64,000 nucleotides of DNA from Intestinibacter bartlettii (GTDB lineage Bacteria > Bacillota > Clostridia > Peptostreptococcales > Peptostreptococcaceae): positions 1 to 64,000 of the forward strand of contig NZ_JAHLOQ010000013.1 in NCBI RefSeq assembly GCF_018917435.1, written 5' to 3'. Of this stretch, positions 8,439-17,653 are shown piece after piece. The notes beneath the pieces were generated by a model. The model did not search any database, was not told the DNA's origin, and worked only from the letters and a program-made list of their open reading frames with translations. A program made the position numbers and the translations under genes. Position 1 is the first letter of the stretch; the number at the start of each line of letters is the position of its first letter.

Positions 8439-9143
8439 ATGAAACCAATTATAGGAGTTATTCCTCTTTGGGATGATGAAAAAGAAAGTATATGGATGTT
8501 ACCAGGTTATATGGATGTTTTAGAAAATAATAATGCTATTCCTATTATATTTCCTTTATCAACAGATAAGGATAATTTAGACAGATGCTTTGATATGGTT
8601 GATGGAATTTTATTCACAGGTGGCCATGATATAAATCCTAAACTTTATAATCAAGAAAAGGAAGAAGTATGTGGAGTTCAATGTGATAAAAGGGATGAAA
8701 TGGAGTCATATTTATTTAAAAAGGCTATTAAAAATGATAAACCTATTTTAGGAATTTGTAGGGGTATTCAACTATTTAATGCATTATTAGGAGGGACATT
8801 ATATCAAGACTTACCAACACAATATTCATCAAAAATTAAACATACAATGATAAAACCATACAACAGGGGAGTGCATAGTGTGGAGATATTAAAAAATACA
8901 CCACTATATAATGTAATAGGGGTGGACAAATTGTCAATTAATAGTTATCATCATCAAGCTATAAAAGATTTAGCACCAAATTTAGTAGCAAATGCAATTT
9001 CGGAAGATGGACTAATAGAAGCAGTAAGCATGCCAAATATGAAGTTTGTTATGGCTGTTCAATGGCATCCAGAATTCTTGTGGAAAGACAGTAAAGAAAA
9101 CAATTTAATAATTGATGAATTTATAAAATGTGCAACTAAATAA
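8439..9143 (+). CDS. Class I glutamine amidotransferase-like, peptidase C26 (PuuD-like)
   Basis: 234 residues of the gamma-glutamyl-GABA hydrolase family, which cleaves gamma-glutamyl amide bonds. The nucleophile elbow is GICRGIQLFN (Cys about residue 107). The catalytic His and Glu are in QWHPE near the C-terminus. The family loop FTGGHDINPKLY (about 59-70) is present. The start ATG follows AAGGGAGATG. The physiological substrate is uncertain because no putrescine-pathway genes are adjacent. A promoter-like TATAAT lies at 8388-8393. Confidence 0.9.
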   Translation: MKPIIGVIPLWDDEKESIWMLPGYMDVLENNNAIPIIFPLSTDKDNLDRCFDMVDGILFTGGHDINPKLYNQEKEEVCGVQCDKRDEMESYLFKKAIKNDKPILGICRGIQLFNALLGGTLYQDLPTQYSSKIKHTMIKPYNRGVHSVEILKNTPLYNVIGVDKLSINSYHHQAIKDLAPNLVANAISEDGLIEAVSMPNMKFVMAVQWHPEFLWKDSKENNLIIDEFIKCATK

Positions 9144-9191
9144 TATACAATATATAATATGATAAAAATATATTGAATTTAGGGGTGCATT

Positions 9192-9797
9192 ATGAGAGAA
9201 GAAGAAAAAATATTTGCAGGAAAATTATTTGATGCAAGAACACAAGAGTTAAAGGATATAAAGCATAAGGCACATATACTATGCCAAAAATTTAATTCTA
9301 TGGATGAATATGATCAAGAAAGATTACCTATAATTAAAACATTTATAGGAAAAATAGGAGATAAATATTATTTTCAAGGACCTATACAATTTAACTATGG
9401 ATCACATACATTTATAGGTGAAAATTTTTTCTCAAATTTTAATTTAACTGTTATGGATGATGCAAGAATTTATATAGGGGATAATGTAATGTTTGGACCG
9501 AATGTATCATTGATGGCAACAAATCATCCGTTAATAGCTCAAGAGAGAATAGCAATGAAATACCAAGATGGACATGTATCAATGTCTGAATATGCAGATG
9601 AAATACATATTGGGAATAATGTATGGCTTGCTGCTAATGTTGTAGTTTTGGGTGGTGTTACTATAGGTGACAATGCAGTAGTTGGAGCAGGTAGTGTAGT
9701 TACAAAGGATATCCCAGCGAATTATTTAGCATATGGAGTTCCATGCAAACCAATTAGAGAAATAACGGAAGAAGATTCAAAAATGCATTTGCTTTAA
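9192..9797 (+). CDS. Maltose/galactoside O-acetyltransferase family protein
   Basis: 201 residues with a left-handed parallel beta-helix of hexapeptide repeats (IGENFFSNFNLTVMDDARIY, IGDNVMFGPNVSLMATNHPL, IGNNVWLAANVVVLGGVTIG). The His of ATNHPL is the expected catalytic base. The enzyme transfers acetyl from acetyl-CoA to a sugar hydroxyl. The N-terminal Mac domain (about 5-55, AGKLFDARTQELKDIKHKAH) supports the maltose acetyltransferase subgroup. The start ATG follows TTAGGGGTG. It lies 48 bp after the C26 gene and may be cotranscribed. Confidence 0.92.
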   Translation: MREEEKIFAGKLFDARTQELKDIKHKAHILCQKFNSMDEYDQERLPIIKTFIGKIGDKYYFQGPIQFNYGSHTFIGENFFSNFNLTVMDDARIYIGDNVMFGPNVSLMATNHPLIAQERIAMKYQDGHVSMSEYADEIHIGNNVWLAANVVVLGGVTIGDNAVVGAGSVVTKDIPANYLAYGVPCKPIREITEEDSKMHLL

Positions 9798-9962
9798 GTC
9801 ATTGTGATTAATCAAATTAATTGTATTATATAGGATAAATTAGATTTAAATAATAATTTTGTTATTTGAAAATTTGTAAATAATACAATTATAATAATTA
9901 GTAATATACTTGTAATTTTATAAATAAAATATAGTTGGGTTCAAATAGAAAGGGGAAAAATC

Positions 9963-10340
9963 ATGGAAAAAGAATTATGGTCAGATCGTAAAAGAGTGGT
10001 TTTCTTCGGTTTACCACTTAGTTTTACAAAATACCGTTTAACAACTAATCGTCTTTTTGTAAATACAGGTTTTTTAACTCAGAGGGAAGATGAAGTTAGA
10101 TTATATAGAATAACAGATGTTTCTTTAAGTAGAACTTTAATGCAAAGAATTTTTGGATTAAGTACAATTCACTGTAACTCTAGCGATAAAACATTAGGAA
10201 ATTTTGATATTATAAATATAAAAGACGGAGAAGAAGTTAAAGAACTTTTATCTCAAAGTGTTGAAAGAGAGAGAATTGCTAGGAGAGTTTCTACTAGAGA
10301 AAATATGATAGATGTAAGTGACGATGATGATTGGAATTAA
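9963..10340 (+). CDS. Bacterial PH-domain protein (bPH2/DUF304-like)
   Basis: A small soluble protein of 125 residues. The region KYRLTTNRLFVNTGFLTQRE, followed by EVRLYRITDVSLSRTLMQRI, is the core of a bacterial pleckstrin-homology (bPH2) domain, here without membrane segments. The tail is acidic (DVSDDDDWN). The molecular role is unknown. The start ATG has AAAGGGG upstream, and a terminator follows at 10362. Confidence 0.82.
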   Translation: MEKELWSDRKRVVFFGLPLSFTKYRLTTNRLFVNTGFLTQREDEVRLYRITDVSLSRTLMQRIFGLSTIHCNSSDKTLGNFDIINIKDGEEVKELLSQSVERERIARRVSTRENMIDVSDDDDWN

Positions 10341-10361
10341 TATATTTTAATCTCATGATAG

Positions 10362-10396
10362 AACGGTAGTTGAGCTGACTACCGTTTTATTTTTAT
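10362..10396 (+). terminator. Intrinsic terminator
   Basis: AACGGTAGT and ACTACCGTT form a stem with loop TGAGCTG, followed by TTATTTTT. Confidence 0.85.
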
Positions 10397-10432
10397 AAGA
10401 CATAGAAGTGAATAACAGAAAGAGGTAGCATT

Positions 10433-11182
10433 ATGAAAATTATAATTTCACCAGCGAAGAAGATGAATATCGATGATGATATTTTTGAATATAGAAGCAA
10501 ACCAATATTTTTTGAGCAGGCAGAAGAATTAATGAATTATATGAAAAATTTATCATATGATGAGTGTAAAACTATTTGGAAATGTAGTGATAAACTAGCA
10601 CAATTAAATTATGACAGGGTTATTAATATGGATTTAGATTATAGACTAACTCCGGCATTATTTTCATATGAAGGCATTCAATATCAATATATCGGAGCAA
10701 GAGTGCTTAGCCAGGATGCACTTGAATACTTACAAGATAATTTGAGAATTTTATCGGGATTTTATGGGAATTTAAAACCATTAGATGGAGTTGTTCCATA
10801 TAGACTTGAAATGCAGTCAAAATTTATAAATTATAAAAATAAAGATTTATATGAATATTGGTCAGATAAAATAGCAAATAGCTTATTTGAAGAAACTGAT
10901 TTAATAATAAATTTAGCATCTAAAGAGTATAGTAAATGTGTAGAAAAATATCTAAAAAATTCACCAAGCATCAAATTTATAACATGTGTATTTGGAGAAA
11001 TAAAGGGAGACAAAGTAATAGAAAAGGGTACGTTGGCTAAAATGGCAAGAGGAGAAATGGTCAGATATTTAGCTGAAAATAAAATTTATGATTTAGAAGG
11101 ATTAAAAAGATTTGATAAATTAAATTATAAATATAGCCAAGAAAAATCTAATGAAAATACATATGTATTTATAAAATCTTAA
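10433..11182 (+). CDS. yaaA: Peroxide stress protein YaaA
   Basis: 249 residues of the YaaA/DUF328 family. The diagnostic N-terminus MKIIISPAKKM is present, along with the SYEGIQYQYIGARVL and SGFYGNLKPLDGVVPYRLEM blocks. In E. coli YaaA lowers free iron and oxidative DNA damage; the fold binds DNA. The start ATG follows AAGAGGTAG. The gene is free-standing between two terminators. The role is inferred from the family. Confidence 0.93.
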   Translation: MKIIISPAKKMNIDDDIFEYRSKPIFFEQAEELMNYMKNLSYDECKTIWKCSDKLAQLNYDRVINMDLDYRLTPALFSYEGIQYQYIGARVLSQDALEYLQDNLRILSGFYGNLKPLDGVVPYRLEMQSKFINYKNKDLYEYWSDKIANSLFEETDLIINLASKEYSKCVEKYLKNSPSIKFITCVFGEIKGDKVIEKGTLAKMARGEMVRYLAENKIYDLEGLKRFDKLNYKYSQEKSNENTYVFIKS

Positions 11183-11241
11183 AGAACATAAAGTAAAAAT
11201 AGTAATATTATTGATTTTTCTTTAATATGATATATAAATAA

Positions 11242-11271
11242 TTGACAACTAGTATAGAAATAATTTACAAT
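11242..11271 (+). promoter_or_regulatory. Sigma-A-type promoter of mntP
   Basis: TTGACA (11242-11247) and TACAAT (11266-11271) with 18 bp between them, about 40 bp upstream of the manganese aptamer. Confidence 0.7.
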
Positions 11272-11312
11272 AGAGAAGTTCTAAATAATTAAACGGATTA
11301 AAACTAAATAAC

Positions 11313-11403
11313 TCCTATGAGGGAGTAGTTTGCGGCTAAGCCGTTGTAATGTCGACATAATGATTGCAAAATCCGGTATTACATTAAAAAGCGAGACTCA
11401 TGG
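11313..11403 (+). promoter_or_regulatory. yybP-ykoY manganese riboswitch
   Basis: The two conserved internal-loop strands of the Mn2+-sensing yybP-ykoY motif are present: GGGAGTAG near 11321 and GCGAGACTC at 11391. The outer helix is CCTATGAG with CTCATGG, and GCGGCTAAGCCG makes the 5' hairpin. Its placement directly before mntP matches known examples in other bacteria. Confidence 0.92.
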
Positions 11404-11453
11404 ATAATAAGGTATTTATATTTAAATACTTTATTGTCTATGGGTCTTTTTTA
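11394..11453 (+). terminator. Riboswitch-controlled terminator of mntP
   Basis: AGACTCATGGATAATAAGG onward (11394) pairs with the stretch ending TATGGGTCT (11447), followed by a T run. The 5' arm shares the last strand of the manganese aptamer, so Mn2+ binding should block termination and switch mntP on. Confidence 0.85.
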
Positions 11454-11474
11454 ATTTTAAAGGAGGGAAAAATA

Positions 11475-12152
11475 ATGGGATTATTGGAACTTTTTATTTT
11501 AGCAGTAGGGCTATCGATGGATGCCTTCGCTGTATCAATTTGTAAAGGATTGGCTTTACCAAAAATTAATTTAAAATCAGCTGGTATAGTTGGTTTATGG
11601 TTTGGAGCATTCCAGGCATTAATGCCACTTATAGGTTATTTACTTGGTGTGAATTTCAGAAGTTATATTGTAAGTATTGATCATTGGATAGCATTTATAT
11701 TATTAGCTTTAATTGGTGCAAACATGATTAAAGAAGCATTATCAGATGATGATGAGGAAGAAACAGAAATAAGAAACCTGAAACGTAGTTCAGAAGGTAC
11801 TATAGATGGATACTCATTAAATTCATGTTCAATATCATCAACAGGTCAAGTAGCATTAAGTAGAGAAGATAATGGAATAAAAGAAATTTTAGGATTCAAA
11901 ACAATGTTTCTACTTGCAGTTGCAACAAGTATAGATGCATTAGCTATGGGTGTCACATTTGCATTCTTAAACGTAAATATTATTCCAGCGATATCTTTTA
12001 TAGGGATTGTAACATTTACTTGTTCAGCAATAGGTGTAAAAATAGGTAATGTATTTGGATTAAAATATAAATCAAAAGCAGAGATTGCTGGAGGAGTGAT
12101 ACTGATATTATTAGGATGTAAGATATTAATTGAACATTTAGGAATAATATAA
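11475..12152 (+). CDS. mntP: Manganese efflux pump MntP
   Basis: A six-span membrane protein of 225 residues with the duplicated MntP signature. The first half has [17 protein letters not shown] and the second has [18 protein letters not shown]; the Asp residues coordinate Mn2+. A longer than usual hydrophilic linker (about residues 88-137, acidic DDDEEE then a Ser-rich stretch) joins the halves. The start at 11475 follows AGGAGGG; reading from 11400 would start inside the riboswitch terminator. Controlled by the manganese riboswitch upstream. Confidence 0.95.
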   Translation: MGLLELFILAVGLSMDAFAVSICKGLALPKINLKSAGIVGLWFGAFQALMPLIGYLLGVNFRSYIVSIDHWIAFILLALIGANMIKEALSDDDEEETEIRNLKRSSEGTIDGYSLNSCSISSTGQVALSREDNGIKEILGFKTMFLLAVATSIDALAMGVTFAFLNVNIIPAISFIGIVTFTCSAIGVKIGNVFGLKYKSKAEIAGGVILILLGCKILIEHLGII

Positions 12153-12159
12153 ATTTATT

Positions 12160-12190
12160 GGGGTTAGATATTATATCTAACTCCTTATTT
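12160..12190 (+). terminator. Intrinsic terminator after mntP
   Basis: GGGGTTAGATAT and ATATCTAACTCC pair, followed by TTATTTTAT. A partial copy of the dispersed hairpin repeat (CATAGGAAATTATA) begins right after it, near 12199. Confidence 0.75.
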
Positions 12191-12317
12191 TATAACACAT
12201 AGGAAATTATATTATAATAAAAAGTGATTTTTTATAGGGAAAATAAACCTAAGTGTCAAATTAATAATATAATAAAAATTTTAATTAATAATATGTTATT
12301 TTAGGAGAGGAATTTAT

Positions 12318-12968
12318 ATGGATTATTGTGAGAAAATCAAAAAGTCTATGGTTGATGGCGATGATGACTCAGTTGTAAAATATATAAAAAAATCTCTTTT
12401 AGCGGGATATGACCCAAAATACATATTAAAGAATATATTAATGGATGCATTAGGTTTAATTGCAAGGAAAGAAGAAAAAAATGAATGTCTAATACCAGAA
12501 GTATTATTAGCTATAAATGCTTTTAAGTCTGGTTATGAGGTTATAAAACCCTACTTAGAAGAGAAAGAAAAAAACTGTGATATAATTATCATTATGGGAA
12601 CTGTTCATGGAGATATACATGATTTAGGTAAAAATGTTATAAAAATTTTTTTAGAAACATTAGATGTAAAGATAATAGATTTAGGTATAAATGTTCCTGC
12701 AGAAACATTTATAGAAGCAATTGAAAATAATAATGCTAATATACTTATGATGTCATCATTACTTACAACGACAATGTCTGAAATGAAAAAAGTTATGATA
12801 ATGTTAGATGAAAAAAATTTAAGAAAAAAAGTACATGTGTTTATTGGTGGTGCATCAGTTGGCGAATCATTTAAACAAAAGATAGGCGCAGATTGTTACA
12901 CAGAAAGTGTGATTGATCTTTTAGATTATTTTAAAAAGAATATGGATAAATTTAAAGAAAACTCTTAG
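12318..12968 (+). CDS. Cobalamin-binding corrinoid protein (MtaC/MtbC-like)
   Basis: 216 residues. There is an N-terminal helical cap (about 1-85) of the methionine-synthase B12-binding type. A Rossmann B12-binding domain (about 88-205) follows, with the axial-ligand motif GDIHDLGKNV (D-x-H-x-x-G), then MSSLLTTTM and GGASVGESF. Such proteins shuttle a methyl group between a substrate methyltransferase and an acceptor enzyme. No methyltransferase or corrinoid activator is adjacent, so the partner must be encoded elsewhere. The start ATG follows AGGAGAGG. Confidence 0.9.
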   Translation: MDYCEKIKKSMVDGDDDSVVKYIKKSLLAGYDPKYILKNILMDALGLIARKEEKNECLIPEVLLAINAFKSGYEVIKPYLEEKEKNCDIIIIMGTVHGDIHDLGKNVIKIFLETLDVKIIDLGINVPAETFIEAIENNNANILMMSSLLTTTMSEMKKVMIMLDEKNLRKKVHVFIGGASVGESFKQKIGADCYTESVIDLLDYFKKNMDKFKENS

Positions 12969-12996
12969 ATTATGGTGGGTATCTAAGAGTTTTCTT
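12958..12996. terminator. Bidirectional terminator
   Basis: AAACTCTTAGA pairs with TCTAAGAGTTT around a 12-base loop; T-rich and A-rich flanks let it serve the corrinoid gene and the converging bceB-like gene. It contains the stop codon of the corrinoid gene. Confidence 0.8.
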
Positions 12997-12999
12997 ATT

Positions 13000-15018
13000 T
13001 TAACTTACAATTTTATAATAACTTCTAGCAGTAATTCTATAAACTATACCATAGAATATAGCGAATATTAGAAAACTACCACAAGTAGAAATTACAAATA
13101 ATTTTATATTTGTAAGGTTTAAAATAGCCAATATTTTAGTTATGAATGGGAATGCAAAAGCTATATGAATTCCCGCTACAATAAGTGGTAAGAAGAAAAC
13201 TGTAAGCACTTGAGAGTGTATAGATTTCTTGATTTCTTTATGACTTATTCCTACTTTTTGCATTATTGCAAAACGTTCTTTGTCATCATATCCTTCAGAA
13301 ATTTGTTTATAATACATAATTAAAATTGTAGCAATCATAAATAATACACCTAAGAATACACCAATAAATAGAAGTCCACCATTAAGGGCGATAAGGTTAT
13401 TTCTAGACTCTTCACGACAATCTATTTCACCTTGATAAATGTATTTATTTGCATTCTTTGGATAGTTAGCCATTTCTTGTATTTCATCTATAAATTTATC
13501 ATTTATTTTTAATATATTTTCAGCATTTGTATTTACATTAAAGAAATATAAATATTTGATATTTGAGGCCATATCTCCATATACTTTTTGTTGTAATTTA
13601 TTTATATTTTTTAATATATCTATATTTTTAACTACGACAACATGATTTTTTGCGACATTAGCAGCGACATATTGATCAGTAGGGAAGTTATCAAAAGTAT
13701 TCTTTACTTTAAATGTATAATTGAAAATTTTAAGTTGTGGTTCAGTATATTTTTCATGACTAGAACAAATAAGTACTTCATCATCATTTAACTTAACGTT
13801 AGAATTATATATTTTATTGTAATCATCTAAAGTTACAAATGATAATGTGCTTATATCATCAGCAATGTTAGAATATGTTGAATTAGCTTTATCAACTATA
13901 AAAGTATCACCCTTACCGATACAAGCAAAATTTAAAGTAGTATATTCAATGGTATCAGTTGGTTTTTGATCAAAATCATCAAGTGTATTGTTTATCCAAG
14001 CTTTTAAATTTTTTATATCCTTATCTGAATACTCAGAAGGAGTAAATTGAAATTCTCTTGGATAATAATTGTCAACGATGTCGTTCATTCCATACCATAA
14101 AGAGAATGTAGATGAAAGCATTACTAATACCATAGTTGATAATATACATATATTAGCAAGACCAACTGCATTTTGTTTCATACGATATATCATTCCTGAA
14201 ACAGAGATAAAGTGTTTTGTTTTATAATAATAATTTTTGTTTTTGCGTAATGCTTTTAATAAAACAATACTTCCTGCTGTGAATACAAGGTAAGTACCTA
14301 TAATTACTAAAATTACTGCGACAAAGAATAACATTAAAGCAGCTATAGGATTAGTAGTTGTAACAGCTATATAATATCCTGTACCTAAGCATATAAATCC
14401 AAGTAAAGCAATAAACCATTTTGCTTTTGGTTCTTTTTCACCAACAGATCCACCTTGTAATAATTCAATTGGTTTAGCTAGGTGAATTTGTCTAATGCTA
14501 TTTAAGAATATTAATACAAATATCCCAGCGAACAATACAAAAGTAGTGCCAAGTGATGCAGAAGATATATAAAATCCTAAAGGAATTTTTACTGAAAACA
14601 TTGATAATAATATTAAAAGCATTAATTTATCAAATAAAATTCCTATTAAAAGACCGAAAATTAAACTAATTACACTTATAATAAGTGTTTCGCATAATAC
14701 AACTCTAGATATGTGTTTCTTTTCCATACCTAAAATATTATAAAGTCCAAATTCTTTTTTTCTACGTTTCATAAGGAAGCTATTTGTGTAAAATAAGAAA
14801 GTTACAGAGAATATTCCGCATACAATTGTACCTAAAAATAAGACTTCAGACATTGTTCCTGTTCCAGTTGCTTTAGGCAAATCTGGATTTTTTGATAAAG
14901 AGCAAATGATGTAAAACATACAGATAGTTAATATTGATGTAATTATATATGGGACATATGTTTTTGCATTTTTCTTTATATTTGTAATTGCCAATTTAAA
15001 ATAAAAAAATCTATTCAC
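13000..15018 (-). CDS. bceB: BceB-like ABC transporter permease
   Basis: 672 residues with the BceB layout: an N-terminal segment, about ten membrane spans in FtsX-type groups, and one large extracellular domain of about 200 residues (about 310-520) between spans 7 and 8. This domain binds the peptide-antibiotic/lipid target in the family. With the ATPase it removes cell-wall antibiotics such as bacitracin or lantibiotics from lipid II-cycle intermediates. The start is GTG at 15018, with AGGTGG upstream; a TTG at 15039 would add seven residues. It overlaps the bceA-like stop by 8 bp, so the two are translationally coupled. Confidence 0.9.
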   Translation of the reverse strand: MNRFFYFKLAITNIKKNAKTYVPYIITSILTICMFYIICSLSKNPDLPKATGTGTMSEVLFLGTIVCGIFSVTFLFYTNSFLMKRRKKEFGLYNILGMEKKHISRVVLCETLIISVISLIFGLLIGILFDKLMLLILLSMFSVKIPLGFYISSASLGTTFVLFAGIFVLIFLNSIRQIHLAKPIELLQGGSVGEKEPKAKWFIALLGFICLGTGYYIAVTTTNPIAALMLFFVAVILVIIGTYLVFTAGSIVLLKALRKNKNYYYKTKHFISVSGMIYRMKQNAVGLANICILSTMVLVMLSSTFSLWYGMNDIVDNYYPREFQFTPSEYSDKDIKNLKAWINNTLDDFDQKPTDTIEYTTLNFACIGKGDTFIVDKANSTYSNIADDISTLSFVTLDDYNKIYNSNVKLNDDEVLICSSHEKYTEPQLKIFNYTFKVKNTFDNFPTDQYVAANVAKNHVVVVKNIDILKNINKLQQKVYGDMASNIKYLYFFNVNTNAENILKINDKFIDEIQEMANYPKNANKYIYQGEIDCREESRNNLIALNGGLLFIGVFLGVLFMIATILIMYYKQISEGYDDKERFAIMQKVGISHKEIKKSIHSQVLTVFFLPLIVAGIHIAFAFPFITKILAILNLTNIKLFVISTCGSFLIFAIFYGIVYRITARSYYKIVS

Positions 15019-15778
15019 CTTTAACACCACCTGTAGCAATCATAGTTAATGTATCTGAAATTTTTTGATACATTTCTTGTTTTGTTGAAGAACCTCTATA
15101 AAGTTGATGGAATACTTTACCGTCTTTTATAAATAAAACTCTTTTTGCACTGCTGGCGGCTTTTGTACTATGAGTTACCATTAATATTGTTTGACCTTGT
15201 TCATTGATATCTTCAAATAATTGCAATAACTCGTCAGAAGAATGAGAGTCTAGGGCACCTGTTGGTTCATCTGCTAAGATAAGTTGGGGTTTAGTTATAA
15301 GTGCTCTTGCTACTGCAGCTCTTTGCTTTTGACCACCAGAAACTTCATAAGGATATTTTTCTAATAAAGGACTTATTCCTAATTTAGTTGCCAGAGGTTG
15401 TAAAAGTGAATTCATTTCATTGTATTTTTTACCTGATAAAACTAATGGAAGAAAAATATTATCTTTTAATGTGAATGTATCTAATAAGTTGAAATCTTGG
15501 AATACAAATCCTAAATTGTTTCTACGAAATGCTGAGATTTCTTTTTCTTTTATAGATACTATATTTTTTCCATTTAATAAAACTTCGCCACTGGTTGGTT
15601 TGTCTAGTGAAGCTAATATATTAAGTAGGGTAGTCTTTCCTGAACCTGATTCACCCATTATAGCGACATATTCTCCTTCTTCAACTGAGAATGATACATC
15701 TGATAAAGCTTGAACATGATTTGAACCAAATCGTGTTGTATATACCTTTTTTAAATTATTTACTTGCAAAATTGCCAT
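15011..15778 (-). CDS. bceA: BceA-like ABC transporter ATP-binding protein
   Basis: 255 residues, a MacB/LolD-type ATPase. Walker A is GESGSGKTT, the Q-loop is FVFQDFNLLD, the signature is VSGGQKQR, and Walker B is LILADEPTGALD. The start ATG at 15778 is preceded by GGAGGTC; an upstream ATG at 15793 overlaps that site and is unlikely. It pairs with the permease downstream. The TCS genes upstream (bceS/bceR-like) complete the module. Confidence 0.95.
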   Translation of the reverse strand: MAILQVNNLKKVYTTRFGSNHVQALSDVSFSVEEGEYVAIMGESGSGKTTLLNILASLDKPTSGEVLLNGKNIVSIKEKEISAFRRNNLGFVFQDFNLLDTFTLKDNIFLPLVLSGKKYNEMNSLLQPLATKLGISPLLEKYPYEVSGGQKQRAAVARALITKPQLILADEPTGALDSHSSDELLQLFEDINEQGQTILMVTHSTKAASSAKRVLFIKDGKVFHQLYRGSSTKQEMYQKISDTLTMIATGGVKGE

Positions 15779-15830
15779 TTTAATGACCTCCATTTTATTT
15801 AAAATCTATTAATTTCTTATTTATGAGTTA

Positions 15831-15904
15831 ATTATAACAAAAGAGGGAAATGCTCAACCATCTCTTTGGCTTACATTTCCCTCTTTAAACTTACATTCAT
15901 GTAA
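15831..15904 (-). promoter_or_regulatory. bceAB-like promoter region with BceR-type palindrome and bceRS terminator
   Basis: TTACATTCATGTAA (15891-15904) is a perfect dyad suited to a BceR-type regulator, with further TTACATT half-sites nearby. Downstream on the minus strand, AAAGAGGGAAATG and CATTTCCCTCTTT form a terminator-like stem (15839-15886). A TATAAT -10 follows (15831-15836). This suggests bceRS ends here and bceAB has its own regulated promoter. Confidence 0.6.
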
Positions 15905-15957
15905 TTTTAGAATGTAATATAGTAATAAATTTTAAAATATGTAATTTACTAATGATT

Positions 15958-16971
15958 TTATTCTATGTTTATATTTATCATTGATAGATCAAGAATAACT
16001 TTAGTTCCTACACCTATCTCAGATTCAATAGCTATTCTATGAGATAATTTATCGAGTATATTTTTACATAGATAAAGTCCAAGACCAGTTGCCTTTTTAT
16101 CAGTTCTACCATTATAACCCGTAAAACCTTTATCAAATATTCTAGGGATATCTTCTGGAGATATTCCTATACCAGTATCTTCAATCACGAGTTTTTTATT
16201 TTCTAAAGGGTAAATTGATATTTTACCTTTATTAGTATACTTTATAGCATTAGAAAGTAATTGCTCTATTACGAATACTAACCATTTTTCATCTGTCAAA
16301 ACTTTATAGTTTGTATTTTGAAAATCAAGTGATATTTTCTTACGTATAAAAAGAGGAGCGTATTTTCTAACTGCTTGTCTTACAATATCATCTAGGTTAT
16401 ATTCTTTTATTACAAAGTCATTTTCGCTACTATCTAATCGTATATAAGAAAGTACCATTTCTACATATTGTTCTATTTTAAATAATTCAGATGAAAGGTC
16501 GCTTGAAATTTCACTTTCTGAAGTTTGTATTAATAATTTCATTGCTGATATAGGTGTTTTAATTTGATGGACCCACATCGTGTAATAGTCTATCATATTA
16601 CTTTTAGCAATATCTGATTTAGATATATAAGATTTATACTCATTATTTAAACTTAAGATTAAGTTAGTATAATCTTCTTCCATCAAGTTCTTGGGTGATG
16701 GTAAATTTTCTAGAGATATAGATATTTCTTTTTGTAATTTATATAATTGTATATGTTTTTTATAGTAATTTATAAAATTTATACATATACAAATTAAACC
16801 TATAAAGCAACATATAAGTGATGAATATAAAATTGCCTCAAGTTCTAAATAATACAGAGAAAATATTAAAGTAAATATTAATATAAATATTATAAAGAGA
16901 ATAATAGGTTTTATATATTGTTTTATATAGTCATAAATTACATGCGTAAATTTAATTTCATTATTTTCCAT
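15958..16971 (-). CDS. bceS: BceS-like intramembrane-sensing histidine kinase
   Basis: 337 residues. Two close membrane helices (about 17-40 and 45-67) have almost no extracellular loop, which is the hallmark of intramembrane-sensing kinases that read the activity of a BceAB transporter. The H-box reads MWVHQIKTPISAMK (His about 134), with N, G1 (DTGIGI) and G2 (GLGLYL) boxes after it. The start ATG follows AAGGAG. Its start is 10 bp from the end of the regulator gene, as expected for an operon. Confidence 0.93.
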   Translation of the reverse strand: MENNEIKFTHVIYDYIKQYIKPIILFIIFILIFTLIFSLYYLELEAILYSSLICCFIGLICICINFINYYKKHIQLYKLQKEISISLENLPSPKNLMEEDYTNLILSLNNEYKSYISKSDIAKSNMIDYYTMWVHQIKTPISAMKLLIQTSESEISSDLSSELFKIEQYVEMVLSYIRLDSSENDFVIKEYNLDDIVRQAVRKYAPLFIRKKISLDFQNTNYKVLTDEKWLVFVIEQLLSNAIKYTNKGKISIYPLENKKLVIEDTGIGISPEDIPRIFDKGFTGYNGRTDKKATGLGLYLCKNILDKLSHRIAIESEIGVGTKVILDLSMININIE

Positions 16972-16981
16972 GATAATCTCC

Positions 16982-17653
16982 TTATTCTATAATATATCCA
17001 AGACCCTTTTTAGTTTTGATAAAATTAGTTAGCCCAATAGATTCTAATTTTCTACGAAGTCGAGTTACATTTACGTTTAATGTGTTTTCTTCAACATAAT
17101 TATCTGTTTCCCATAATTTAATCATTAAGTTTTCCCTATTTACTGTTTTTCCTTTGTTCTCTAGCAATGTTTGAAGTATTTTATATTCATTTTTAGTTAG
17201 TTCTACCTTTTCTCCTTTATGAGAAATTGAGTTATCATTGATATTTAAAATGGCTCCATTATGTTCTAATAAGTTGGTTTGTGTTGAAAAATCATAAGTA
17301 CGTCTTAATATAGCTTGGATTTTTGCAACTAATACATGTAAATCAAATGGTTTTGATATAAAATCATCACCGCCCATATTCATAGCCATAACAATGTTCA
17401 TATTATCTGAAGCAGAAGAAATAAATACAATTGGGACTTTGGATAATTTTCTTATTTCACTGCACCAATGATAACCATTAAAAAATGGAAGTGTAATATC
17501 TAGTAGTATTAATTGGGGATCAAACGAAACAAATTCAGGAATAACATCTTGAAAATTAGTAACCTTTTTTGCTGTAAATCCCCAATTAGATATTTCCTTT
17601 TCAATTGATTTTGCTATAATTTCATCATCTTCAATAATTAAAATTTTATACAT
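16982..17653 (-). CDS. bceR: BceR-like OmpR-family response regulator
   Basis: 223 residues. Receiver domain about 1-115: IIEDDE, phospho-acceptor Asp in LILLDITLPFFNG, conserved SS/T and Lys in ISKPFD. Winged-helix DNA-binding domain about 130-223: LTKNEYKILQTLLENKGKTV, then ENTLNVNVTRLRRKL. The start ATG follows AAAGGAGG. First gene of the bceRS pair; it probably activates the bceAB-like genes through the dyad at 15891. Confidence 0.95.
   Translation of the reverse strand: MYKILIIEDDEIIAKSIEKEISNWGFTAKKVTNFQDVIPEFVSFDPQLILLDITLPFFNGYHWCSEIRKLSKVPIVFISSASDNMNIVMAMNMGGDDFISKPFDLHVLVAKIQAILRRTYDFSTQTNLLEHNGAILNINDNSISHKGEKVELTKNEYKILQTLLENKGKTVNRENLMIKLWETDNYVEENTLNVNVTRLRRKLESIGLTNFIKTKKGLGYIIE

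Noticed and set aside
11400-11474. Upstream extension of mntP to an ATG at 11400
   Set aside because: It lies inside the riboswitch terminator, and AGGAGGG at 11461 clearly serves the ATG at 11475.
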